Source of the DNA: UBA3941 sp035647175
GTDB taxonomy: Bacteria; Bacillota; Clostridia; Caldicoprobacterales; UBA3941
Direction of reading: 5' to 3'
Length of the DNA stretch: 21,109 nucleotides
Assembly (NCBI GenBank): GCA_035647175.1
Contig: DASRNX010000247.1
Span: 1 to 21,109 of the forward strand
Position numbers and translations under genes: made by a program. Positions 7,484 through 13,955 of this stretch are shown in pieces (position 1 is the stretch's first letter; every line of letters begins with the position of its first letter). Below the pieces are notes generated by a model. It was given only the letters and a program-made list of their open reading frames with translations. It did not search any database and was not told the origin of the DNA.

Positions 7484-8917
7484 TTAACCCTCCGTCCTTG
7501 TATCCGTACTGTCTTTTCCCATATTCCAATCCAGCTCCACCGGATAATCATGGCTGAAGCATCCCAAGCAAAAACCGCAACCGCTCTCTTCAACGGTCTT
7601 GAGGAGGCCCTCCGTACTCAGGTATCCAAGAGAATCCGCCCCTATTATCTGTTTAATTTCTTCTATGGTGTATGACGCCCCTATGAGATGCTTAGTTCCG
7701 GGAGTATCAACCCCAAAATGGCAAGAATGTTTTACAGGCGGCGAACTTATTCGCATATGAACTTCTTTGGCTCCCGCCAGGCGCAGCATCTCGACTATCT
7801 TCTTACTGGTGGTTCCCCTGACTATGGAGTCGTCCACCATAACAACCCTCTTTCCCCTGACGATCCGGGTTAAGGCATTGAGTTTTATTCGTACATTTTG
7901 CTCTCTCATATTATAGTCGGGGTTTATAAAGGTCCTCCCCACGTATCGATTTTTCACCAACCCCTCACCGAAGGGTATGCCCGAGGCTTCCGAATAGCCC
8001 AGGGCTGCCGTCGTGCCGGAATCCGGGACACCTATTACCAGGTCCGCATCGACAGGCTGTTCTTCGGCCAGCCTGCGGCCCGCTTCCTTTCTCGCCATAT
8101 ATACGCTGATTCCGTCGATATTGCTGTCGGTGCGGGCAAAGTATACGAATTCAAAAATGCATAGAGATGTCTTCAGCGGGGTGGGAATCTGCATGCTCTC
8201 AAGACCTCTGCGGCTGATTGTAATTACTTCACCAGGCCTCACATCCCTGATAAAATCTGCCCCGATGATGTCAAAGGCACAGCTTTCCGAGGCTATAACG
8301 TATGAGTTTTCCAGCTTTCCAAGGGCCAGAGGTCTCATCCCGTGGGGATCCCTGGCAGCTATCAGCTTATCTTCCGTCATGATAACCAAGGCGTAGGAAC
8401 CCTTGACGGTCCCCAGTGTATCTAAAACCCCGAATTCGAAGGTATCAGCATTTTGACGGGATAAAAGGTTGGCAATCACCTCGCTATCCGTAGTAGTTTG
8501 AAAGATTGCTCCCTGATCCTCAAGGGATTTTCGAAGATCATCCGCGTTGACGAGGTTACCATTATGGGCAATAGCCATGGTTCCCTTTTTGTATTTCATG
8601 ACGAGGGGCAGAGCATTGTGGACACTTACATCTCCGTCCGTCGAATACCATACATGGCCGATTGCAATTTCCCCGCCCCGCAATCGGGACAGAGATTTAT
8701 TGTCCATAGCCTCCGCTACCAGACCCATAGCTTTATGATATTTAATATTCTTCCCGTTGGATATGGCAATTCCGGCGCTCTCTTGCCCCCTATGCTGGAG
8801 GGAATATAGGCCGTAATAGGTCAGCTCCTCTACCTTTAAATCGTCAACATCTAAAACTCCAAAAACTCCGCAGGCTTCCTTTAATTTATCGTCACGGTAT
8901 ATCTCTTTACTATACAT
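7484..8917 (-). CDS. purF: Amidophosphoribosyltransferase, [4Fe-4S] type
   Basis: Makes phosphoribosylamine from PRPP and glutamine, the committed step of purine synthesis. The N-terminal Ntn-glutaminase follows a 15-residue propeptide that is probably cleaved to expose Cys16 (EACGVFG). Glutamine-site segments include LYSLQHRGQES and AHNGNLVN. The PRPP motif RVVMVDDSIVRGTTS marks the transferase domain. Cysteines at CIFEFVYFAR, near PPVKHSCHFG, and in CGFCLGC (447, 450, 453) match the Bacillus-type oxygen-sensitive iron-sulfur enzyme. GGAGG precedes the ATG by 15 nt or less. purE lies 39 nt upstream and purM 5 nt downstream. The glutaminase domain here is intact, unlike that of GuaA in this window. 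Confidence 0.97.
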   Translation of the reverse strand: MYSKEIYRDDKLKEACGVFGVLDVDDLKVEELTYYGLYSLQHRGQESAGIAISNGKNIKYHKAMGLVAEAMDNKSLSRLRGGEIAIGHVWYSTDGDVSVHNALPLVMKYKKGTMAIAHNGNLVNADDLRKSLEDQGAIFQTTTDSEVIANLLSRQNADTFEFGVLDTLGTVKGSYALVIMTEDKLIAARDPHGMRPLALGKLENSYVIASESCAFDIIGADFIRDVRPGEVITISRRGLESMQIPTPLKTSLCIFEFVYFARTDSNIDGISVYMARKEAGRRLAEEQPVDADLVIGVPDSGTTAALGYSEASGIPFGEGLVKNRYVGRTFINPDYNMREQNVRIKLNALTRIVRGKRVVMVDDSIVRGTTSKKIVEMLRLAGAKEVHMRISSPPVKHSCHFGVDTPGTKHLIGASYTIEEIKQIIGADSLGYLSTEGLLKTVEESGCGFCLGCFSHDYPVELDWNMGKDSTDTRTEG

Positions 8918-8956
8918 TTTTTATGTCTTTACCTCCGCCTCTTAATGGACTGTATG

Positions 8957-9457
8957 TCAATTGAGATCCTCTTGTATGGAATCATTTTGTGCTAATACCT
9001 CATCTTCCATAGAGACACGATATTGTTTTAGAACCTCTGCTAATTTCGTATCACCTAAAGCCAGGATTTGGACCGCCAACAATGCCGCATTTTCGCTTCC
9101 GTTTATGGCAACTGTAGCCACCGGGATCCCTCTTGGCATCTGTACAATGGACAGTAGGGAGTCCAAGCCATCTAAAGTGGAAGACTTAATGGGAAGGCCT
9201 ATCACCGGAAGCGTAGTATAAGCAGCCATCACCCCCGGCAGGTGAGCAGCCTTTCCCGCAGCTCCAATAATCACACCGATTCCCCTCTCCTTCGCTGTTT
9301 TAGCGAATTCTGAGGCATGGTCGGGGGTTCTATGGGCTGATAGGATCTTGACCTCGACCCCAACTCCAAAGGATTTTAATAATTCGATTCCGGGTTTCAC
9401 TATGGGAAAATCCGAATTACTCCCCATTATAAACGCTACTTTATATCCTCCACTCAT
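8957..9457 (-). CDS. purE: N5-CAIR mutase / AIR carboxylase catalytic protein
   Basis: Forms CAIR in purine synthesis. The 166-residue protein has the family hallmarks MGSNSDFP (11-18), ILSAHRTP (38-45, with His42) and GKAAHLPGV (68-76). Class I enzymes use N5-CAIR from PurK, class II enzymes use AIR and CO2 directly. No purK is beside it, and class cannot be assigned securely by eye. It is the first gene of the pur operon; GGAGG lies 7 nt before the ATG. purC, usually next in Firmicute operons, is missing and purF follows directly. Confidence 0.95.
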   Translation of the reverse strand: MSGGYKVAFIMGSNSDFPIVKPGIELLKSFGVGVEVKILSAHRTPDHASEFAKTAKERGIGVIIGAAGKAAHLPGVMAAYTTLPVIGLPIKSSTLDGLDSLLSIVQMPRGIPVATVAINGSENAALLAVQILALGDTKLAEVLKQYRVSMEDEVLAQNDSIQEDLN

Positions 9458-9553
9458 ATCCTTACCTCCATAATAAGAATGCGATGCAATTTAACGCGTT
9501 GTGCTATATATAAACCGCCTCTGTAAAACATGCAGTACGCCTTAGAACAGATA

Positions 9554-9588
9554 AATAAAGTCCGATGGTATCTACATCGGACTTTATT
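9554..9588 (-). terminator. Strong intrinsic terminator after the purine permease
   Basis: A perfect 14-bp stem, AATAAAGTCCGATG (9554-9567) with CATCGGACTTTATT (9575-9588), has a 7-nt loop. On the - strand it ends in CTTTATTTATC, so it should stop transcription coming from the permease before purE. I find no convincing -35/-10 pair between it and purE; the TATATATA near 9510 lacks a good -35 partner. Confidence 0.85.
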
Positions 9589-9616
9589 ACACAAAATCAC
9601 GGGTAACTGATCAAAA

Positions 9617-10972
9617 CTAAAGAATTATCTTCAAGACAAACAATAGTGCAAGGATGTACATAAGGGGATTAATCTGCTTTGCCTTGCCGGTAACTAACTT
9701 CAGAATAACCCATGACAGCATACCGAACATAATCCCGTCTGCAATGCTATATGCCAAAGGCATCATGATTATGGTCAAGAATGCCGGCAGAGCCTCTGTA
9801 TAATCGCTGAAATCCACTTTCGCTATGGCGGTTACCATAAAAAGGCCGACAGTAACCAATATAGGAGCCGTAGCAAAGGACGGTATTATGGTAAGTACCG
9901 GCGAGAATACCAGCGCTACCAGAAACATTAGCCCGGATACGAGGGCGGTTAAGCCTGTTCTGCCGCCTTCGGCAACACCCGATGCGCTCTCTACGTAGCT
10001 GGTTACCGTGGAAGTACCAAGACATGCCCCGGCAACGGTACCGATGGCATCGGCAAGGAGAGCCTCTTTTGCTTTCGGAAGCTTGCCATCCTTATCCAAA
10101 AGGTTACCCTTGCTGGCAACACCTATTAGAGTCCCTACTGTATCGAAGATGTCTACAAATAAGAATGAGAACAGTATTACAATAAATTCAAAGCCCAGCT
10201 TGATTGAACCCTGGAAATCGAATTTCAAAAAGGTCGAAGCTATGGAAGGAGGCAGGGATATAATGCCCTCCTGGGGAATGAGATTAAATCTGCCGGCTTC
10301 AATATCCACCGTATACAGACCGGTCAATTGACAAATAATACCCAATGCATAAGTACCTAAAATGCCCCATAGAAGTGCCCCTTTTACGCCCTTGGTGTTC
10401 ATGTATATTGTGCCGATTAAGCCTACGAAGAATAAAATGGACGTGATGTTCTTCAGATCGCCCAATCCGACTAATACGGCGCCGTCGGCTGTTATAATTC
10501 CGGCGTTTTGAAGACCTATGAATGCGATGAACAAACCTATACCGACAGTTACGGAATATTTTAGATTTTCCGGAATACCGTTTACGATTGCCTCTCTGAA
10601 TTTAAAAAATGACATAATAATGAATATAATACCCTCGATCAAAACAGCGGTCAACGCAATTTGCCAGGAATACTTAACGGCAACAACAAAGGCAAAGAAT
10701 GCGTTTAAGCCCATCCCTGATGCGAGGGCAACGGGGTAGTTTGCTAAGAACGCCATGGCGATTGTAGCGATTGCAGCAGAAAGAGCAGTAGCAGTAAATA
10801 CAGCTCCCCGGTCCATCAGCTCTATGCCGATTTCGGCCCCGGATAGGATATTAGGGTTAACGATTAGAATGTAAGCCATGGTCATGAATGTAGTAATACC
10901 GGCCATTATTTCGGTCTTTACATCTGTTTTGTGTTCCCTTAGCTTAAAAGTTCGATCTAAAAAACCGCTCAT
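9617..10972 (-). CDS. pbuG: NCS2 (AzgA/PbuG-type) guanine/hypoxanthine permease
   Basis: A proton-coupled purine base importer of the inner membrane. The 451-residue length and hydrophobic profile (about 12-14 membrane segments) fit. Family motifs are the N-terminal TEIMAGITTFMTMAYILIVNP, the ALASGMGLNAFFAF segment of TM3, the FLFVDIFDTVGTLIGVA motif and the TSTVTSYVESASGVAEGGRTG segment. These mark the AzgA subfamily rather than the xanthine/uracil NAT subfamily. GGAGG precedes the ATG. Expression is set by a promoter, a PurBox and a guanine-class riboswitch immediately upstream, which agrees with a guanine or hypoxanthine substrate. It is separated from the pur genes by its own terminator. 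The symbol is by family resemblance. Confidence 0.9.
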   Translation of the reverse strand: MSGFLDRTFKLREHKTDVKTEIMAGITTFMTMAYILIVNPNILSGAEIGIELMDRGAVFTATALSAAIATIAMAFLANYPVALASGMGLNAFFAFVVAVKYSWQIALTAVLIEGIIFIIMSFFKFREAIVNGIPENLKYSVTVGIGLFIAFIGLQNAGIITADGAVLVGLGDLKNITSILFFVGLIGTIYMNTKGVKGALLWGILGTYALGIICQLTGLYTVDIEAGRFNLIPQEGIISLPPSIASTFLKFDFQGSIKLGFEFIVILFSFLFVDIFDTVGTLIGVASKGNLLDKDGKLPKAKEALLADAIGTVAGACLGTSTVTSYVESASGVAEGGRTGLTALVSGLMFLVALVFSPVLTIIPSFATAPILVTVGLFMVTAIAKVDFSDYTEALPAFLTIIMMPLAYSIADGIMFGMLSWVILKLVTGKAKQINPLMYILALLFVLKIIL

Positions 10973-11023
10973 TTATATTTCCTCCTTTAATGTTATCAGG
11001 TCGTATGATAGTATTTTACCCAG

Positions 11024-11071
11024 AAAAAATAGACATATAGATTCCCGACCTGAGTGAACCCCTATGCCTAT
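11024..11071 (-). terminator. Rho-independent terminator in the permease leader (riboswitch OFF state)
   Basis: On the - strand AUAGGCAUA (11071-11063) pairs with UAUGUCUAU (11037-11029, one G-U). An inner 5-bp GGUUC/GAAUC stem and a 10-nt loop follow, and U6 (11029-11024) closes the structure. It lies between the aptamer and the permease start. A separate 8-nt inverted repeat, TCAGGTCG/CGACCTGA, has its left arm in the terminator loop and its right arm after the U-run, so it may take part in the alternative fold. Confidence 0.75.
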
Positions 11072-11112
11072 ATATCGCAAGGCCAAAAAGGCCTTTCAAT
11101 ATCGTGCATATC

Positions 11113-11179
11113 ACCCATAGCCTGGCAGTTACGGCTGCCTGGTAGAAACTCCCGAACCAATTATCAGGATTATATGAGT
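11113..11179 (-). promoter_or_regulatory. Purine (guanine-class) riboswitch aptamer
   Basis: On the - strand the 67-nt segment has the G-box order: P1 ACUCAUA with UAUGGGU, J1/2 UAAU, P2 UCCUGA with UCGGGA, a loop ending in GG, J2/3 GUUUCUACC, an L3 CCGUAA able to kiss the L2 GG, and a 3' GCUAU. The cytosine at the position equivalent to 74 predicts guanine/hypoxanthine rather than adenine. Two departures from xpt-like RNAs are visible: G replaces A at position 73, and P3 carries an extra pair with an A-A mismatch. It controls the permease behind it. Confidence 0.92.
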
Positions 11180-11197
11180 TATATCCGTTACATAAAT

Positions 11198-11226
11198 AAT
11201 ATATCAAAGCCCAGTCCAATTGTCAA
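11198..11226 (-). promoter_or_regulatory. Sigma-A promoter for the purine permease
   Basis: On the - strand a perfect TTGACA (11226-11221) is followed after 17 bp by TATATT (11203-11198). Transcription would begin about 12 nt before the riboswitch P1 helix, exactly as a riboswitch leader requires. Confidence 0.8.
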
Positions 11227-11229
11227 TAA

Positions 11230-11273
11230 TAATTTGAACGTTTTTTGTTGTTATCACATTAATGTTCGGTTTT
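11230..11273. promoter_or_regulatory. PurBox and a weaker inverted partner: candidate PurR operator
   Basis: AATGTTCGGTTTT at 11261-11273 matches the Bacillus PurR box AWWGTTCGGWWWT at all 13 positions. A weaker inverse copy around GAAC at 11236-11239 matches about 9 of 13, with an 18-nt gap; two inverted boxes 16-17 nt apart is the known B. subtilis layout. The pair lies just upstream of the permease -35. No purR gene is in the window. The strong box is what I see; binding is inferred. Confidence 0.5.
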
Positions 11274-11411
11274 TTAGGAAGGCAACGACGCTTTTTGGCC
11301 ATTTCTCCCCAAAATAGTTGCTATTTTCCCATCAATAACGGCAATAATCCTCCCTTGATTTGATGCTTTGTATGAGTGGGACACGCGCCGGTAATGAAGC
11401 GATAAACCAGA
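11274..11411. other. Intergenic spacer after the ABC operon
   Basis: Together with the leader elements listed separately, this completes a 439-nt gap without genes. It holds one 7-bp hairpin, AAAATAG TTG CTATTTT (11311-11327), with no proper T-run, so it is at best a weak terminator for the ABC genes. I see nothing else here. Confidence 0.4.
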
Positions 11412-12128
11412 TTAATTTAAGATGACCCTTCTTATAAACAGTCTGTAGACCAATACGTTTAAGAGCAGCATATAGCCCAAGCCTATAATGTAGTATTGAT
11501 TGCACGAAAGATAAAATATATTCCCCCTTATTAAGCAGCTAATAACCTTTCCGGTCCAGAATCCGGGTGCGAAGGAAAAGAACAATTCCCTTATATCGCT
11601 GAAAAAGAGGGCGACGATGGGGAATATTATTATGCTGCCCCCTGCCTTCATAACGGCAAAGCCTTCGATTTTGTTTTTGGAAAAGGAATTAATCAATAGC
11701 CCGGCCATGGGAGCCTCTAAAGATGCGAGAAAGGCCACAGCTATTACATTCTTTGGGGAAAAGTCCACGATATTTGAAACGACAATCGTAAATAGGGTAG
11801 CTGAAAAGCAGAGAAAGAATACCATTACCAACCTAAAGCTGAGAAACTTATGGATGCTCAGCGGCGTAGCCCTAATGTTTATTATTATGTTATCATCCCG
11901 ATCCTCCAATATGGAAAATCCGATCAAGGCTCCATAGGATATGGGTATGATAAGCACCATAATAACTAAAATTAAGTCCGTATAGGGAATAAAATCAAAC
12001 CCATACCTATCGCCTATCCAAGGCAAAAGATATCTGCCCATCATAGCAAAGAATATGGGGTAGATAACCATGAAACCCATCATTGGATCCCGGCTCCACT
12101 TCTTTATCTCCGATTTAATAAAATTCAT
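11412..12128 (-). CDS. ABC-2 type transporter permease, second subunit
   Basis: A membrane protein of 238 residues with about six hydrophobic segments, beginning with a short basic cytoplasmic stretch (MNFIKSEIKKWSRDP) before the first one. The layout is that of ABC-2 exporter permeases that pair with a separate ATPase. It is the third gene of a three-gene unit. I chose the ATG at 12128; an in-frame GTG at 12146 would overlap the previous gene and leave the ribosome site badly placed. Bacterial sets of one ATPase plus two unlike permeases of this size are often annotated as drug exporters, such as the mycobacterial fluoroquinolone exporter type. I cannot assign a substrate. Confidence 0.85.
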   Translation of the reverse strand: MNFIKSEIKKWSRDPMMGFMVIYPIFFAMMGRYLLPWIGDRYGFDFIPYTDLILVIMVLIIPISYGALIGFSILEDRDDNIIINIRATPLSIHKFLSFRLVMVFFLCFSATLFTIVVSNIVDFSPKNVIAVAFLASLEAPMAGLLINSFSKNKIEGFAVMKAGGSIIIFPIVALFFSDIRELFFSFAPGFWTGKVISCLIRGNIFYLSCNQYYIIGLGYMLLLNVLVYRLFIRRVILN

Positions 12129-12135
12129 ATACACC

Positions 12136-12861
12136 CTATTCCCCACCTCCCCTTAAAAAATGCCTATGGAGTTTCCTCCAAATAAGATAATGTAACAGTA
12201 CGGAGCCAATTATAATATAGGTAACGGCCAGCGCTATTTTCCAAGATTCAATTACCCCGGTGGTCCCTACGATGATCATAAGCGCAGCTTTAGTGGGAAT
12301 CAAGAAGACCAGCTTTTTAAACACCGCATTTGTTATTATTGCAAATTCGTCAAGGATAACGGGTAATATTGATACTAAAAAATAGGCAATTATGTACATT
12401 ACAAGATCGGTAAAATCTCTGGAATAATAGGTTAACAAAAAGCCTATCTGAGAATGAAAAAATGCCACCAATACAGTCCCGCCCAGCAAGAGAAAATAAT
12501 TTATATCCACAGTTTTAAAGGCCAGGGCATATATATACATAATGGACAGGGAAACGATGCCGGGGGTGGTATGGGAGACGAGCTTAGCCAATATGTATTC
12601 GGATTTGGTTATGGGCGATATTAGCATGCTATACAAAGTTGCCTCGTCCCGTTCATATATAAAGGTAACCCCAACCAGCAATACCGCCATGGTGGTGACG
12701 TCCATAAAGACCAATTGGGGAATCAGGCCCGTTACATTCTCCATATCTACAAAATGCAATACCCCAACCCACATCATGGATACAAAAATGGATGCCGCAA
12801 ATAATTTGTATCTTGCAAGCCTTAAAAGTTCCCCTTTTATTAGAGCAAAAAACCTAACCAT
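12136..12861 (-). CDS. ABC-2 type transporter permease, first subunit
   Basis: A 241-residue protein with about six membrane segments. After the first one comes FIYERDEATLYSMLISPITKSEYILAKL, the amphipathic coupling region typical of ABC-2 permeases, where the protein should contact the ATPase. It starts with ATG inside the end of the ATPase gene (8-nt overlap) behind GGGGGT, so the two are translationally coupled. Its stop lies just before the next permease. The two permeases are dissimilar enough to suggest a heterodimeric channel. Substrate unknown. Confidence 0.88.
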   Translation of the reverse strand: MVRFFALIKGELLRLARYKLFAASIFVSMMWVGVLHFVDMENVTGLIPQLVFMDVTTMAVLLVGVTFIYERDEATLYSMLISPITKSEYILAKLVSHTTPGIVSLSIMYIYALAFKTVDINYFLLLGGTVLVAFFHSQIGFLLTYYSRDFTDLVMYIIAYFLVSILPVILDEFAIITNAVFKKLVFLIPTKAALMIIVGTTGVIESWKIALAVTYIIIGSVLLHYLIWRKLHRHFLRGGGE

Positions 12862-13708
12862 TAGTATCTACCCCCGTCACCTTTATAAATATATCGTCCA
12901 AGGTGCTTTCCCTGCTGTGGAGGGTGAGGATCTTTCTCTTGTCTATGATATCTACAAATTCATTGTTGCTGCCTAGGTTATCCAGGCTAAAAGTGGATTT
13001 TGTTACAGAACCGTCATCTATGTATTCAACATCCAATTCCCTGTTACTATACTTTAATTTTAGTTCCCTAGGGGTGCTGATCTCGACTATCTTCCCGTCA
13101 GCCATGAAAGCCACCCTATCGCAGAGTTCGTCCACGTCGTTCATCAGGTGTGTTGTCAACAACACCGTACCGCCCCCCTGGCGAAACTCTTTGATTATCT
13201 CCTTAATGACCCTGGCGTTTTTCGGATCCAAACCGTTGGTGGGCTCATCCAGAAATAATACGTTGGGGTTATTTAGCATTGCCCTTACGAAGTTTAACCT
13301 TACCTTCATCCCTTTTGAGTATTGGGATACCCTTCTATTTCTGTCTTCATATAGGCCCAACCTCTTTAGCAGTGTGTCAGTATCCATGCCTGAAGCATAT
13401 AACTGTTTAAAAAAGCGTAAATTTTCTTCAGCGGTCAATTTAGAAAAGTGTACCGGCACTTCAAAGCCGACCCCTATATCCTGAAAGTAACTGTCCCTAT
13501 AGGAATGTAAATCCTTTCCCTCATATAGTATCTCGCCCCGATAATTGCCCAAAAGTTTTATCAGAAGCTTTTGAGTTGTGGATTTACCTACGCCGCTGGG
13601 GCCAAGGAGACCGAATATCTCCCCCCTTCTTATATCAAAGGAAATCCCCCTTATGGTATCCTCGGAATTTTTCGGGTATCTGAACCTTAGGTCCCTGATA
13701 TGATACAA
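12854..13708 (-). CDS. ABC transporter ATP-binding protein (ABC-2 exporter)
   Basis: The cytoplasmic ATPase that powers the two permeases behind it. Seen in order: Walker A GPSGVGKST (about 36-44), the variant signature YSKGM (130-134) in place of LSGGQ, as is usual in this exporter class, Walker B VLFLDEPTNGLDP (about 150-162), and the H-loop TTHLMND (His187). A C-terminal tail of some 80 residues follows the core. I place the start at TTG 13708, because GGGGGTGA sits 5-6 nt before it; the in-frame starts further up (13723, 13717) lack a site. No regulator gene is adjacent, but the upstream region carries a cluster of AGATAA motifs. What is exported is unknown. Confidence 0.92.
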   Translation of the reverse strand: MYHIRDLRFRYPKNSEDTIRGISFDIRRGEIFGLLGPSGVGKSTTQKLLIKLLGNYRGEILYEGKDLHSYRDSYFQDIGVGFEVPVHFSKLTAEENLRFFKQLYASGMDTDTLLKRLGLYEDRNRRVSQYSKGMKVRLNFVRAMLNNPNVLFLDEPTNGLDPKNARVIKEIIKEFRQGGGTVLLTTHLMNDVDELCDRVAFMADGKIVEISTPRELKLKYSNRELDVEYIDDGSVTKSTFSLDNLGSNNEFVDIIDKRKILTLHSRESTLDDIFIKVTGVDTNG

Positions 13709-13757
13709 TTTTGTCACCCCCAATTTTAATTCATATGCCCTAATGAATGGCAGCTGC

Positions 13758-13823
13758 AGATAAACAATAGGAAAGCTAAATTTATCTATAGATAATGGTT
13801 TTTATAATCGAAGCTGCTTATCT
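13758..13823. repeat. Cluster of AGATAA motifs with a 14-bp perfect palindrome
   Basis: AGATAA or its complement occurs four times in 66 nt upstream of the ABC operon: 13758-13763, 13782-13787, 13790-13795 and 13818-13823. The middle two form the perfect palindrome TTATCTATAGATAA (13782-13795). Alternating orientation suggests dimeric protein binding, but the region is AT-rich and no regulator is known. Confidence 0.35.
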
Positions 13824-13863
13824 GTAATCGGTTAGAATTTCATATGGATTGAATATTGACTCC

Positions 13864-13890
13864 TAAAAACAACAGGAGCCCAAGGCCCCC
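13864..13890 (-). terminator. Intrinsic terminator after guaA
   Basis: On the - strand GGGG(G)CC and GGCTCC form a 6-bp GC-rich stem with one bulge and a UUG loop, followed by TGTTGTTTTTAGG. It is 66 nt beyond the guaA stop and separates the guaBA unit from the ABC genes. Confidence 0.7.
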
Positions 13891-13955
13891 GTATATTGTA
13901 TCTCGTATAATGTCTCCTGCATAATGCAACCTGAAGCGGGTTATAAACGGGTGGT

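Noticed and set aside
7479..7529. Upstream in-frame start of purM
   Set aside because: It would overlap purF by 46 nt and lacks a well-placed ribosome binding site; the ATG at 7478 has GGAGGG and the family-typical N-terminus.
12903..13484. A 193-residue open frame on the + strand opposite the ABC ATPase
   Set aside because: Serine/leucine-rich antisense shadow of a conserved ATPase with Walker motifs.
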